From: a virus
Strand: one strand, 5' to 3'
Length of the DNA: 64,000 nt
IMG/VR virus record: IMGVR_UViG_3300043429_000249
Location: 1 to 64,000 of that record
Part shown: one piece after another, positions 31,498 through 40,487 of the stretch
How the letters are laid out: the number at the start of each line of letters is the position of its first letter
Position numbering within the stretch: the first letter of the stretch is position 1
Program-made: the position numbers and the translations under genes
Notes under the pieces: model-generated
The model's input: the letters and a program-made list of their open reading frames with translations, nothing else
The model's database searches: none
What the model was told of the DNA's origin: nothing

Positions 31498-32826
31498 TTA
31501 GTCAGATTCGCTAATAATTCTTCCCTGATCTACGATGGCCTGCGAACTAGTCTTTCTGCGACCTTCAAGCCCGAACTCACGACGGTGGGCTTTTTTAGCG
31601 GGGATGTTTGCTTCGCTATATGGCAGTCCAAGCCTATCAAGATACGCTCTACGCACTGCTTGGGCTGACTGAACCGTAGTAGTCGCGTCCGTTAGCGCAT
31701 CTTTAACCTTACCCTTAGCGGGCTTACCTGCACGAACCCAAGCACGCCGTGCCAAAGTCAACTTAGTGGTAGCCTCGTTTTCTTCCTTTTCGAGGCTCTT
31801 TATGTCCTTGATCGCCGTAGCTGTAAGCCGTTTAGGCCCCCCACCACTACCACCATCAGAGCGCAGGCCAGCGCGGTAGTTTTCGCCCGCCTCGTTAGCC
31901 TGAAACTTCCGCCAGTCGTAAGCACGTTCTTTTTCAGCTTCCTCGCTGCGGAACGTACGGCCCGTCTCTTCTTCGTAGCCCTTAATGCCAAGGCCCTGCA
32001 TTTCCAGAGCTTGTGTTGCGCGTTGCGCCGCACGGGTATTCTTACCCTGCTCCAGATCAAGGAGACCTTTCTGGATTTCACGCTCTTCGGCGCGACGGTC
32101 ACGAGCACGTTCGGTCGCTGCACCAAGCGCGGGTACCAACGCAGCGCCGATGTTTTGCAGCGCATACGGAGAGTTACCGGCCATCATACCAAAGCCAGCC
32201 TCAGCCATAAGCTGGGCTATATCCTTGCGCCGCTGATCCTTGCGGTACTCAGGGCTACGCCGACGGAGGTAGTCAGCTTCTGCTTCTTCCTCGTACTTGG
32301 TCTGCGGCGCACCAAAGAGCGCATCACGGATAGCAAGGTTAGCCAGCGGGTCCTTATAGTTGTAGCCGTAATAGGTATCCGTATCACCACCTTTAGCAAA
32401 CGCAACCAGACCGCCACCGGCATAGCCGTCATCAAAGCCACCGTTACGCGACTCGTCGAACATATCATCCGGCAGAGGTAGCGAGGAAAGTCCGCCGCCA
32501 GCTGCGTAAGGAGGAACCATACCACCTTCCGCCATACCAAGTCCGGCAGCTTCAGGCGCAGGCATAGTTGCGGCTTGCGGAGTAGCACCAAGACCTTGAG
32601 GGGCAACCGGCATCTGCGGCTGCGGACTTAAGAGTTGTTGCGCAACGGTCTGTTGGGGTACCTGCTCCTGCGCGGCAGCGGCACGCATACGCTTGATATG
32701 GTCAGCGGCGGCACTAGCAACGAGCACACCATACGGACCCAGCGCACCTATAGCAGCTGCTTGTGCGATCCTTGGGATATCGCCACCGAACTGTTCCGCG
32801 ACTTCCTTATAGTTAAGGTCAAGCAT
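31498..32826 (-). CDS. Internal virion / ejection-type structural protein
   Basis: 442 residues. The N-terminal LNYKEVAEQFGGDIPRIAQ and a hydrophobic AAAIGALGPYGVLVASAAA segment precede a Gly/Pro-rich part with repeated GGGL/AEGGM. A long coiled-coil region (about 200-330) and a basic end follow. Position just upstream of the giant gene in transcription and its Gly-rich and helical make-up suggest an internal core or ejection protein, as with T7 gp14-gp16; this is inference. Confidence 0.65.
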   Translation of the reverse strand: MLDLNYKEVAEQFGGDIPRIAQAAAIGALGPYGVLVASAAADHIKRMRAAAAQEQVPQQTVAQQLLSPQPQMPVAPQGLGATPQAATMPAPEAAGLGMAEGGMVPPYAAGGGLSSLPLPDDMFDESRNGGFDDGYAGGGLVAFAKGGDTDTYYGYNYKDPLANLAIRDALFGAPQTKYEEEAEADYLRRRSPEYRKDQRRKDIAQLMAEAGFGMMAGNSPYALQNIGAALVPALGAATERARDRRAEEREIQKGLLDLEQGKNTRAAQRATQALEMQGLGIKGYEEETGRTFRSEEAEKERAYDWRKFQANEAGENYRAGLRSDGGSGGGPKRLTATAIKDIKSLEKEENEATTKLTLARRAWVRAGKPAKGKVKDALTDATTTVQSAQAVRRAYLDRLGLPYSEANIPAKKAHRREFGLEGRRKTSSQAIVDQGRIISESD

Positions 32827-32829
32827 GTC

Positions 32830-33954
32830 TTAGCCGCCCCTGTACATGTTGTAGAGACCCGCCGCACCCAGACCAGCACCAGCGATCTGGCTGAACGTGG
32901 ACGGCGAAGGTGCGTACGTTGTAGACGTCGAAGACGGCGTGACTGGCACACCCCGCAGCAGGCTGCTGTACTGCTGGAGCATTTCCAGAGGATAATCGCG
33001 CTGACGCAGGAAGTCCTGATAAGCCAAGTCAAGCTGACGCTGCTGCATCTCCTGCGGCATGGCCGCCGCCTGCTGCTGTGCACCGAGCCGTGCGAGGTCG
33101 GCGTTCTGCTGTGCCTGACCGATGTTGGTAAGCGTCTGACCCATCTGACCAGCCTGCGCAAGACCAGCCAGCCCCTGCTGCGCACTGAACTGGCGCGACT
33201 GCTCCGCCATGCGCTGCGCTTCGAGCATAGCCTGCTGATTGGCTAGGGATGCTTGCGTACCATATTGCGCACCAAGACCCTGTGTCTGGAGAGCAGCTTG
33301 GAGGTTCTGCGTACCCGCCTGCTGACGCGCCGCACGATCCCGTTCGAATTGCATCTGGGCGCTTTCGTACGCAGACTGCAAGCCACGGGCCTGAATATCG
33401 CCCATCTGCTGACCGAGATTACGTTCACGCTCCAAGGACGCAAGTAGCTGACGGCTACCACCATAGGACCCCTGACGGGCAGCGCCGAGGTCTTCCGCAA
33501 GCTGGCCGCGCTTCGCGCTGTACACGGCTTCCCGCATCTGCGGTTCCAGCGCCTGCTGGATGAACGGCGACATATACTGCGCAGCTTGCGCACCGCCGAA
33601 CTGCTCCGGGCCTTCCATCTGGAAATAGTTAAGGCGCGGCCCGCGCACCTGCTGGGCATAGAACTGGCTAGGGTCGTATTGACCCGCCTGTAAGGACCCA
33701 AGACCTGCGGCAGTAGCCAGCCCTGTAGCAGAACCGAACTGATCCGGCGTCTGCATCCCAAGTACGTTCTGCTGGACCCGCTGCTGTTCCGGGGTGTACC
33801 CGGCAATACGTTCCTGCCCGTAAGGAGTGTAGCCCTGCGAAAGCAAAGACTGCCCGCGCTGCATCATAGTCTCAAAATACGGGCGTGCGTATTCCGGGAG
33901 GTTAGACTGGGTTACTTCCTGTTTGACCGGTTGACTGCTACCGCCCTTAGCCAT
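32830..33954 (-). CDS. Gln/Ala-rich virion protein (internal core-like)
   Basis: 374 residues from ATG 33954, which has GGAGGTCAAG upstream; a longer frame begins at 34035. It starts MAKGGSSQPVKQEV and continues as a Gln- and Ala-rich helical protein with many GLAQAGQMGQTL-like segments, ending in a hydrophobic AGAGLGAAGLYNMYRGG. Likely a helical virion or ejection protein in the set 24784-35856. No enzymatic motif. Confidence 0.68.
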   Translation of the reverse strand: MAKGGSSQPVKQEVTQSNLPEYARPYFETMMQRGQSLLSQGYTPYGQERIAGYTPEQQRVQQNVLGMQTPDQFGSATGLATAAGLGSLQAGQYDPSQFYAQQVRGPRLNYFQMEGPEQFGGAQAAQYMSPFIQQALEPQMREAVYSAKRGQLAEDLGAARQGSYGGSRQLLASLERERNLGQQMGDIQARGLQSAYESAQMQFERDRAARQQAGTQNLQAALQTQGLGAQYGTQASLANQQAMLEAQRMAEQSRQFSAQQGLAGLAQAGQMGQTLTNIGQAQQNADLARLGAQQQAAAMPQEMQQRQLDLAYQDFLRQRDYPLEMLQQYSSLLRGVPVTPSSTSTTYAPSPSTFSQIAGAGLGAAGLYNMYRGG

Positions 33955-34387
33955 CTTGACCTCCAAGACCCGTTTCAGCCACGGGCAATTCGAACACCTG
34001 CCACAATACACGATAACCGTCATCACGGAAAGCACGGGAGAGGCCCGCCCTACCGGATGCCTCGATTACGTCGCATTCATTATCCGCTGCCCAATGCTGG
34101 AGCATTTTCAGCATGTCGTCTTTCCAGCTAAACCCGTCATTCCCCGCAAGGAAAACCAGATCAAGGCACTTTTTACGCGGATACTGCCAAAACCGCGTCA
34201 CAGTAATCCCAGCAATTTCGTCACCGTCTAACACAATCCAGAGCTGGGCTTCCCCGTTTGCCACGACGGCAAAAATATCCTCCGGGTAGTATCGCCCGAA
34301 CGTATACTCCGCAGCCTTATGCAGATGCGGAAATACCTTAGGCCACAACCCTTCGATAAACTCGGTCGGGACGAGGGACACCTGCAT
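33947..34387 (-). CDS. GNAT-like / T7 gp13-like virion-module protein
   Basis: 146 residues, start overlaps the previous stop (TAATG). The order of segments, AQLWIVLDGDEIAGITVTRF then LDLVFLAG, LKMLQHWAADNECDVIEASG and LSRAFRDDGYR, follows the beta-alpha pattern of GNAT acetyltransferases. T7-like phages place a GNAT-fold protein (gp13) among internal virion protein genes, as here. Whether it is catalytic is unknown. Confidence 0.65.
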   Translation of the reverse strand: MQVSLVPTEFIEGLWPKVFPHLHKAAEYTFGRYYPEDIFAVVANGEAQLWIVLDGDEIAGITVTRFWQYPRKKCLDLVFLAGNDGFSWKDDMLKMLQHWAADNECDVIEASGRAGLSRAFRDDGYRVLWQVFELPVAETGLGGQDG

Positions 34388-35856
34388 TAAGCAAGGCCCC
34401 GACGTAGTTTAGTGTCTTCGCCTCGGTCTGCCCTCTTCCGCGCCTTATGAGCCTTATCCATAAGAGCGTATAGCTTATCCGCGCCGCGCTTAGGGTTACC
34501 CTTACCAATACGTTTCACAGCATGGGCAGGGACAATGACTTCATCACGGGCGACGCGAGCCGGTTGGTCGCTACCGATACGGGCAGGGATACTATCACTT
34601 ACCCCATCCCCCGGACCATCAACCGCTTTACCACCGATCCCACGCAGGATTTCCTTACCAGCGTTGCTGCTACCATTACCGATTTCAGACACCGTGCGAG
34701 CGTCGAGCACAAAGGCTCCGTCCGACAATTCGATTTCGCCACCGTCCGCATAGCCCGTGCTTTGGTCCCCCATAAAGGGTACCCACCGCTGGCCGTAGAG
34801 GGGTGTCGTATCTTTCTTTTTACCTGTACCCGGCATCAAATAGTTTTGGAGGATCGGCGTGCCCGGCGCAGTTGCCGTGCCCGGCTGCACAAGCTCACCA
34901 GTCACATTGCGGATTTCCGGCACGTCGACACCGAAATAGTCCCGTTCCTTGGTAGAGGAAAGCAAGTCGGCAGTAGTCGGTGCAAACGTAGCGGTGCGCT
35001 GTTGCGCAACGTACGGACCAGCATAAGAGTTATCAGGACGCATGGACGAAGGTCCCGCAACACCGGAAGGTGCCATAGCACCGCTGACGCCCTGCATAAG
35101 CCCGGAAGCTGCCAGCATGGGAGCAGCCTTACCGACGATACCGCCGGGGAGACCCGCACGAGCGGTTTGTGCAAAACTACCAAAGAAGCCCGGGTTTGCG
35201 GCTTGGTAGGCCCCTGTCGGAAGTCCAGAAGCTGCGGCAGTCTTAGCGGCATCTGCCGTGATCCCACCAAGCGTTTGGGCTGCGGCGCTCGTGACACCTG
35301 CACCCATATTCGCACCGAGGATGCCTGCTTTGTCGCCCAACAACCCAAACGCATTACCCCCAGCGAGCTTACCCCCCAAACCAGCAGCGCCCGCGAACGA
35401 AGCGCCGCCAAAAGCACCAAGACCAGCCATGAGGCCCTTCTTAAGCGAGCCAGTAGCAGCGGTGTTGCCTAAACCTACGATACCAGCAGCAAGCGGAGCA
35501 CCTACACCAGTAGCCGCAAGGGCTGCACCAAGGATGGTCGGCAGCAGCTTACCGAGGAAGCCAGCCTCCGGGAGGCCCGTATCAGGGTTAATGGTAAGCG
35601 AACCGCCATGCGCCATAGCCAGCCCTTGGAGGCTATTAACCTCGTCCGGCGTCATGTGCACAAGCATGGTATCTTGGCCCCGCCCATGGGACTGAAGCTG
35701 CTGGGCTAATGGGTTCGCAAGCACAGACAGACCACCCTGCGAAGGGAGACCACCGGACCTGCCGGGTACCTGTTGACCAAGCACAGGAGGATTGCCGACG
35801 GTCGCAGGCGCACCGCCAGCTGGGGTGTATGTCGGAGGAGCAGCCTGAATGTTCAT
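34387..35856 (-). CDS. Gly/Ala-rich membrane-interacting virion protein
   Basis: 489 residues, ATG 35856. Pro/Gly-rich N-terminus, then a long Gly/Ala-rich hydrophobic region (about 95-260; for example GFLGKLLPTILGAALAATG) like the glycine-zipper parts of ejection proteins. The C-terminal section YADGGEIELSDGAFVLDAR and DQPARVARDEVIVPAHAVKR recurs in podovirus virion proteins, and the basic tail (HKARKRADRGEDTKLRRG) could bind DNA. Probably one of the proteins that bridge the envelope during DNA entry. Confidence 0.65.
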   Translation of the reverse strand: MNIQAAPPTYTPAGGAPATVGNPPVLGQQVPGRSGGLPSQGGLSVLANPLAQQLQSHGRGQDTMLVHMTPDEVNSLQGLAMAHGGSLTINPDTGLPEAGFLGKLLPTILGAALAATGVGAPLAAGIVGLGNTAATGSLKKGLMAGLGAFGGASFAGAAGLGGKLAGGNAFGLLGDKAGILGANMGAGVTSAAAQTLGGITADAAKTAAASGLPTGAYQAANPGFFGSFAQTARAGLPGGIVGKAAPMLAASGLMQGVSGAMAPSGVAGPSSMRPDNSYAGPYVAQQRTATFAPTTADLLSSTKERDYFGVDVPEIRNVTGELVQPGTATAPGTPILQNYLMPGTGKKKDTTPLYGQRWVPFMGDQSTGYADGGEIELSDGAFVLDARTVSEIGNGSSNAGKEILRGIGGKAVDGPGDGVSDSIPARIGSDQPARVARDEVIVPAHAVKRIGKGNPKRGADKLYALMDKAHKARKRADRGEDTKLRRGLA

Positions 35857-35865
35857 CCCAATTCC

Positions 35866-35922
35866 CTACCTTGTGCCTACGCTTATAGCGGCAATTTGCT
35901 TAAAACCAAAGCCCTTACACAT
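35866..35922 (-). CDS. Possible 18-residue peptide between tail genes
   Basis: ATG 35922 overlaps the stop of the upstream gene (ATGA) and the frame MCKGFGFKQIAAISVGTR ends at TAG 35866-35868 just before the Shine-Dalgarno of the 35856 gene. It may be a translated peptide or only a coupling leader. Too short for any domain call. Confidence 0.35.
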   Translation of the reverse strand: MCKGFGFKQIAAISVGTR

Positions 35923-36629
35923 CACGCAGCTCTCGATACAAAGAACGCTTCGACAATAGCCGACGGTGTAGCCGGAATAGCCGGTGTTACCCCCGCCGAA
36001 TAAGTCACGGCAGGGAGATGTTCCATGACAACACTTGTGCTGGTCGTGCACCACATAACTTCGACCCAGACACCCGCTGCCTCCGCAAACCCGCTGAACG
36101 GCGTAACTGCGACCAAGAAGGACGGGTCGCCTGTGGATTTCCGAGCAGGGATGGTGAACTTACTATTTGAATTGGGCACATCGACGGTAGTCGTACCGTT
36201 ATGGTAGCGCAGCCAGATGTCTACGGACTGGGCATCGTTAGTTGGGTTTTTAAACGATAAGCTGTACGTCAGCATGTAGATGCCGGGAGCCGAAAAGGTA
36301 ATCCGTGTATCGTTCGCACCTGTGATGGAGATGCCATCCGTGAAACTCGTAATCTCAAGTTTCACGGCGTAGGCTTGGTCGATAGCCGCCGCTGTCTGGT
36401 CCACGTTGCTTATGAACTGGTTATGGGGGAAGTAGACGTCCGTCCCGTTCCCATGCAGATTGCCACCGTAGAAATCATCAGCCGTATAGGCTTGCGCATG
36501 GTTCGGCGTGTTGCTGTCCATCTGGGAGAAGTAGGTTTCCAAGACGCGGATAACCTGCCGCATGTACTGTGCATCCCATTGCGCCGGGGGGTTAGGCAGT
36601 GGTGCTGCCTTGAACTTGTCCATCGCCAT
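35922..36629 (-). CDS. Jelly-roll-like virion/fibre protein
   Basis: 235 residues. A helical N-terminus (MRQVIRVLETYFSQMDS) is followed by a beta-rich domain containing TFSAPGIYMLTYSLSFKNP, DIWLRYHNGTTTVD and FTIPARKSTG, resembling the C1q/TNF-type jelly roll used in phage fibres and decoration proteins. It follows the tail hub gene. Likely a trimeric tail-attached protein. Confidence 0.65.
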   Translation of the reverse strand: MAMDKFKAAPLPNPPAQWDAQYMRQVIRVLETYFSQMDSNTPNHAQAYTADDFYGGNLHGNGTDVYFPHNQFISNVDQTAAAIDQAYAVKLEITSFTDGISITGANDTRITFSAPGIYMLTYSLSFKNPTNDAQSVDIWLRYHNGTTTVDVPNSNSKFTIPARKSTGDPSFLVAVTPFSGFAEAAGVWVEVMWCTTSTSVVMEHLPAVTYSAGVTPAIPATPSAIVEAFFVSRAA

Positions 36630-38551
36630 TAGCGGGTTCCATCCGGTCGGGCGTCAAGGCGGGGAGCACCGAGTTGCCATTGGACACCAAGATTTTCGGA
36701 ACGGATTTTGAACGCCATCTGCCTTGCCCGCGCACGCATAAAGACCTGATCGGTATACCGGCCAACCGAGGTTTCGATGACGCGCTGAGTGTCCGCAGGG
36801 TCCGAGCTGAACGCACTTCCGGGGAAGTTCCGGGGTCGAACTTGAAGGGTAACTTCTGGGCTGTTGGCAGTGGAGTTGTTGAAGTCAACGTCAGGCAGGA
36901 TGCGTCGGACGAGCATGAACCTATCGCCGTCGTCGAGGTCGAAGTCAGAAGATTGGATGTAGCTATCCATCGGTGCGCCATCGTCGTCTAAACCATCCTC
37001 ATGGTTGTACACATAGCCATTGCCCGTCGTGACGTTGTTGCCGTCAACGGTGATCGTCGTATTCGCAGCCAGTGGGAACTGGCGCAGCGGAGTATCCAGC
37101 CAAGCCGTGCGGTCCACGTAGCCGTAGTACCAGATGCGCTCCAGATGGTTATAGATCACATAGGCGTTGTTATAATCGCTGTCGGCAGTCGGGTAGAACC
37201 ACCAGACTTCATTCCACTGCTCGTTGGTGCCGCAGACGACCTGATCGGACTGATCGAAGTTAATGTTGCTGAAGATGTGGTCGCGCAGGGTGCAGGGGAG
37301 CGTTTCGACACGGCCCGTATAGGCGTAGAACTTATCCTGCCCCATCCAATAGGTGATGTTGGCCGCAGACGCCATGGCGCGGGGAGACGCGACCGAGATG
37401 TTATCGGCATATTCCTGCAACCCGAACACGTCCAACGTGCCGAGGAACTGGAGGGTATAGAGGTTGGTGTCGGTCCAGATCAGGACTTCCTGCCGGGTAG
37501 GCATACCGCGCACGATGCGCGAACCGCGAGACACACGGAGATCACCAGCCGTGTTGGTCTGGCTTGGTGTCCAGTCCCCCGGCGTATCTTGGTCAGCCCA
37601 GCGGATCAGAAGCGGATCGAAGTCGGCAGCACTTGTCGAGCCAAACGGCACAGCGCCAAGGGCCAGCAGGTGTTTGTCCTGCTGGGATACCAGCAACTGC
37701 ATAACTTTTACGGGAACCGCGTTGGGGTCGAACCCTTCGCCGTCGGCATAGTCCTGCAACGTGATGGCATGCGTACCAAGAGCATTGGTAGGATCAGTGG
37801 TCGTCCCACGGACCCACCAGTAAGGTGCCCCATTGCGGATATTCATCGCAAGATCATTGTCAAAGTTATCGAACCACCAGTCCTGTTGGGGGAGGTTAAC
37901 ACCCCCAGCGGTAGCCCCAAGACCCCAAGCGTCACGACCCCAAGTACCGGCACCCCAACCTACACCTTGGATGCTGATGGCATTACCCGGTTCGATTTCC
38001 ACCTGTACGGTATACCCGGAACCACTGACCGAGGTGGTGGAGGACGCAGAGGTAGAAGTGGTAAAGGTAAAGCTGTTCGCACCCGTCTTGGTAATCGTAC
38101 GGACGCCGTTAATCTCCGTGATCGGGATACCACCAAGAGCCGACACGAACCCAGCAATCTTAACAGGTTCGCCTGTTTGCAGCCATGCAGGTAGAGCAGT
38201 TGTCGTGGTGACGGTGACTAGAGCAACGCCAGTGCTAACCGCAAAGGTATTAGACCCAGCGAGCGCCGTGCCGAACGGGGTGATGTCGTAATAGTAGCCA
38301 CCGTTTTCGATATAGACCTTCTCGTTCGTGCCGACCGCAAGCAGGTTGTCGCTATAGGTCGTAATCCAGTTCCACATCTGGCGGCAGACGCCTTCGTAGG
38401 TTTCAGGCGTAGCCTTGGCCCATCCACCGATCTTTTGTGGATAGCCGGAACGGAACCTGATCTTGTCGCACTCGTACCAGCCGCCCTCGTTGGAGTAATC
38501 GGTCTGGTCTCGGTTGACGCCCGGTTTGAACTGGAGCTTGATGAAGGCCAC
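36629..38551 (-). CDS. Tail hub protein (P22 gp10-like)
   Basis: 640 residues. Starts FIKLQFKPGVNRDQTDYS then GGWYECDKIRFRSGYPQKIGG, followed by beta-propeller-like repeats with IRWADQDTPGDWTPS, RGMPTRQEVLIWTD and YWMGQDKFYAYTGRVETLP. The end MAFKIRSENLGVQWQLGAPR matches the final beta-strands of the P22 gp10 packaged-DNA-stabilising hub. It closes the tail below the adaptor. Sequence similarity to P22 itself is only at the level of architecture. Confidence 0.75.
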   Translation of the reverse strand: MAFIKLQFKPGVNRDQTDYSNEGGWYECDKIRFRSGYPQKIGGWAKATPETYEGVCRQMWNWITTYSDNLLAVGTNEKVYIENGGYYYDITPFGTALAGSNTFAVSTGVALVTVTTTTALPAWLQTGEPVKIAGFVSALGGIPITEINGVRTITKTGANSFTFTTSTSASSTTSVSGSGYTVQVEIEPGNAISIQGVGWGAGTWGRDAWGLGATAGGVNLPQQDWWFDNFDNDLAMNIRNGAPYWWVRGTTTDPTNALGTHAITLQDYADGEGFDPNAVPVKVMQLLVSQQDKHLLALGAVPFGSTSAADFDPLLIRWADQDTPGDWTPSQTNTAGDLRVSRGSRIVRGMPTRQEVLIWTDTNLYTLQFLGTLDVFGLQEYADNISVASPRAMASAANITYWMGQDKFYAYTGRVETLPCTLRDHIFSNINFDQSDQVVCGTNEQWNEVWWFYPTADSDYNNAYVIYNHLERIWYYGYVDRTAWLDTPLRQFPLAANTTITVDGNNVTTGNGYVYNHEDGLDDDGAPMDSYIQSSDFDLDDGDRFMLVRRILPDVDFNNSTANSPEVTLQVRPRNFPGSAFSSDPADTQRVIETSVGRYTDQVFMRARARQMAFKIRSENLGVQWQLGAPRLDARPDGTR

Positions 38552-38561
38552 TTAGTGCTCC

Positions 38562-39188
38562 TTAGGTATAGGCAAACGAAACTTGGCCACGTGCGCCGCC
38601 ACCAGATACTGCGCTGCCGTAATCTGGGCCACTACCGCCGCCACCGCCACCCGGAGCAGTACCAGCAGTAGCACCAGCCCCACCAGCCCCACCACCCGGC
38701 GAGGCGCCAGCACCACCCCAGCTGCCAAATGTTGGGTCAGAATTAGCAAAACCATTAGAACCTGATGTGTTAGTATCGCCGCCAGTCGCCGTTCCTCCAG
38801 CACCACCAGTGGTCGTCGTACCACCGGCACCACCATTAGCGGTCATGCTTACAGAGCCACCAGATACAGTACCGGAAACACTAGAGGCGTTACCGTTGAA
38901 CCCTGTGCCACTGCCGCTGCGACCCGCCACGGTTGCGCCAACCGTATAGGTCATTGTGTTGCCACCAGTGACAGCAATAGTTTTAACCGAGCGGGCACCG
39001 CCGCCGCCGCCGCCGCCAGCTGTGGTAGCATTAAAGCCACCTGCGCCGCCACCGCCATAAATAGTAATGACGACCTGCGTGGCCCCCGACGGGACTGTTT
39101 CGGTAGCCGCCGTCCCGGTGGTGTATGTGTTCGTAACAGGAGTGAAACCCGCCGACGCCGCCAAGATTGCCATTTGAATACCACTCAT
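38562..39188 (-). CDS. Glycine-rich adhesin-like protein
   Basis: 208 residues, more than a third Gly, with GTAATETVPSGATQVVITIY at the start, then runs such as GGGGAGG and AGGGGGGG and a final QVSFAYT. This is the glycine-rich domain found at the tips of phage adhesins (polyglycine-sandwich type). Host-range determinants often lie in such loops. Located between tail collar fibre and hub genes. Confidence 0.75.
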   Translation of the reverse strand: MSGIQMAILAASAGFTPVTNTYTTGTAATETVPSGATQVVITIYGGGGAGGFNATTAGGGGGGGARSVKTIAVTGGNTMTYTVGATVAGRSGSGTGFNGNASSVSGTVSGGSVSMTANGGAGGTTTTGGAGGTATGGDTNTSGSNGFANSDPTFGSWGGAGASPGGGAGGAGATAGTAPGGGGGGSGPDYGSAVSGGGARGQVSFAYT

Positions 39189-39203
39189 CGGATGGCCCTT
39201 ACC

Positions 39204-40478
39204 TTATGACTTCATGATGTAGCAAAGCGCATAGTACGGAGGCAGGTTTGCGTTGGTAGCGCTTGACCCTTCCGTGCTGATACCGACAGAAATACCCGTG
39301 GTCGCAGACGACGTCGATCCGTTTTGAGCGGTGGAGTTAACACCCAACTGCGTCTGCACTGTACCACCGGAGGAAGTTGAACCCGGTAAGTTGTGCGTGT
39401 GGCCCGGATCAGTAACGGTAGCAGTATGGGTGTGGCTGACCAGTGTGGCATTTGCAGAACCGCCCGTCGAACCGACAGCGTAAGTAGACCCCGCACCGAC
39501 CACGAACCGGTCACGGAGGTCGGGAGTGCTATTTGTACCGTCGCAGAGTACCCAGCCAGCCGGAATGGAAGCAGCGGAACCAGACCACAGCAAGATAACG
39601 CCGGATGGCACTGCACTGATCGCAACGTCGCCAGACCCAAGCAGAGAGGTACCGTTGACCGTTTTGATATTCGTACCCGAAACGAGCGTAGCCTGCGCAC
39701 CCAGTGCCGTGCGGGTGTCAGCCGCACTAAGAGCGGAGACGGTGTTGTCTGCGTTGAACCGGGGGAACGTGACCGCGCTCGGGTTGGTGATCGTAAAGAG
39801 ATTACCGCCAAGGGTCGTAGCGCCAAGGTTCGTACGCGCACCCGAAGCAGTGTTAGCCCCCGTGCCGCCATCGGAGATGGCAAGGTCCGTAATACCTGAA
39901 ATTGACCCGCTGGTGATCGTGATATTGCTGATATTGCCGCCAGTAATCGTCACATCGTTCGCGTTCTGGACAGCCAGTGTACCCAGACCAAGATTTGTCC
40001 GTGCACCCGAAGCGGTGTTGGCCCCAGTGCCACCTTGAGCGGTAGCAAGTGCCGTGCCCAGCGTCAGCGATGTCAGGTGGTTAGTTACGTCTACGACGTT
40101 AGTACCATCCGTATAGACCCACATGGTCTTACCAGCGGGGACGGTGATACCCGAGCCAGCCGCAGTCTTAACCACGATGCTGTCAGCGCAGTCGTTCTGA
40201 ACAATATAGGGTTTTTCGATTGACGGTACGACAAGGTTACGGGTCGAACCCCCTGTAGTCCCGGTGCAACGCAGACGCACGTTGCGGGCAGTCTGGGATG
40301 AGTTGGTGTCCGTCAAAGACAGCGTGACGTTGCCGCTGGCAAAGGTGACATCAGCCGAGCCGATAATGGCTTCTTCGATGGCGGTGCCAAGGTTAAGGTT
40401 CGTCACCGTGCCCCATGTCGTCGAGTTCTCACCCGTCGTCATAAGCTGGATTTTAAGGGTGCTGTACGTACTAGCCAT
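39204..40478 (-). CDS. Tail fibre with phage collar (gp12-like) domain
   Basis: 424 residues. Repeats GGTGANTASGARTNLGLGTL at about 142 and 205 mark a fibre shaft. The C-terminal PSGVILLWSGSAASIPAGWV, CDGTNSTPDLRDRFVVGAG and NLPPYYALCYIMK are the Phage_Collar signature of T4 gp12-like proteins. SHTHTATVTDPGHTHN gives the paired HxH motifs that coordinate metal in the receptor-binding tip. Receptor-binding tail fibre. Confidence 0.9.
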   Translation of the reverse strand: MASTYSTLKIQLMTTGENSTTWGTVTNLNLGTAIEEAIIGSADVTFASGNVTLSLTDTNSSQTARNVRLRCTGTTGGSTRNLVVPSIEKPYIVQNDCADSIVVKTAAGSGITVPAGKTMWVYTDGTNVVDVTNHLTSLTLGTALATAQGGTGANTASGARTNLGLGTLAVQNANDVTITGGNISNITITSGSISGITDLAISDGGTGANTASGARTNLGATTLGGNLFTITNPSAVTFPRFNADNTVSALSAADTRTALGAQATLVSGTNIKTVNGTSLLGSGDVAISAVPSGVILLWSGSAASIPAGWVLCDGTNSTPDLRDRFVVGAGSTYAVGSTGGSANATLVSHTHTATVTDPGHTHNLPGSTSSGGTVQTQLGVNSTAQNGSTSSATTGISVGISTEGSSATNANLPPYYALCYIMKS

Positions 40479-40487
40479 CTTCGTTCC

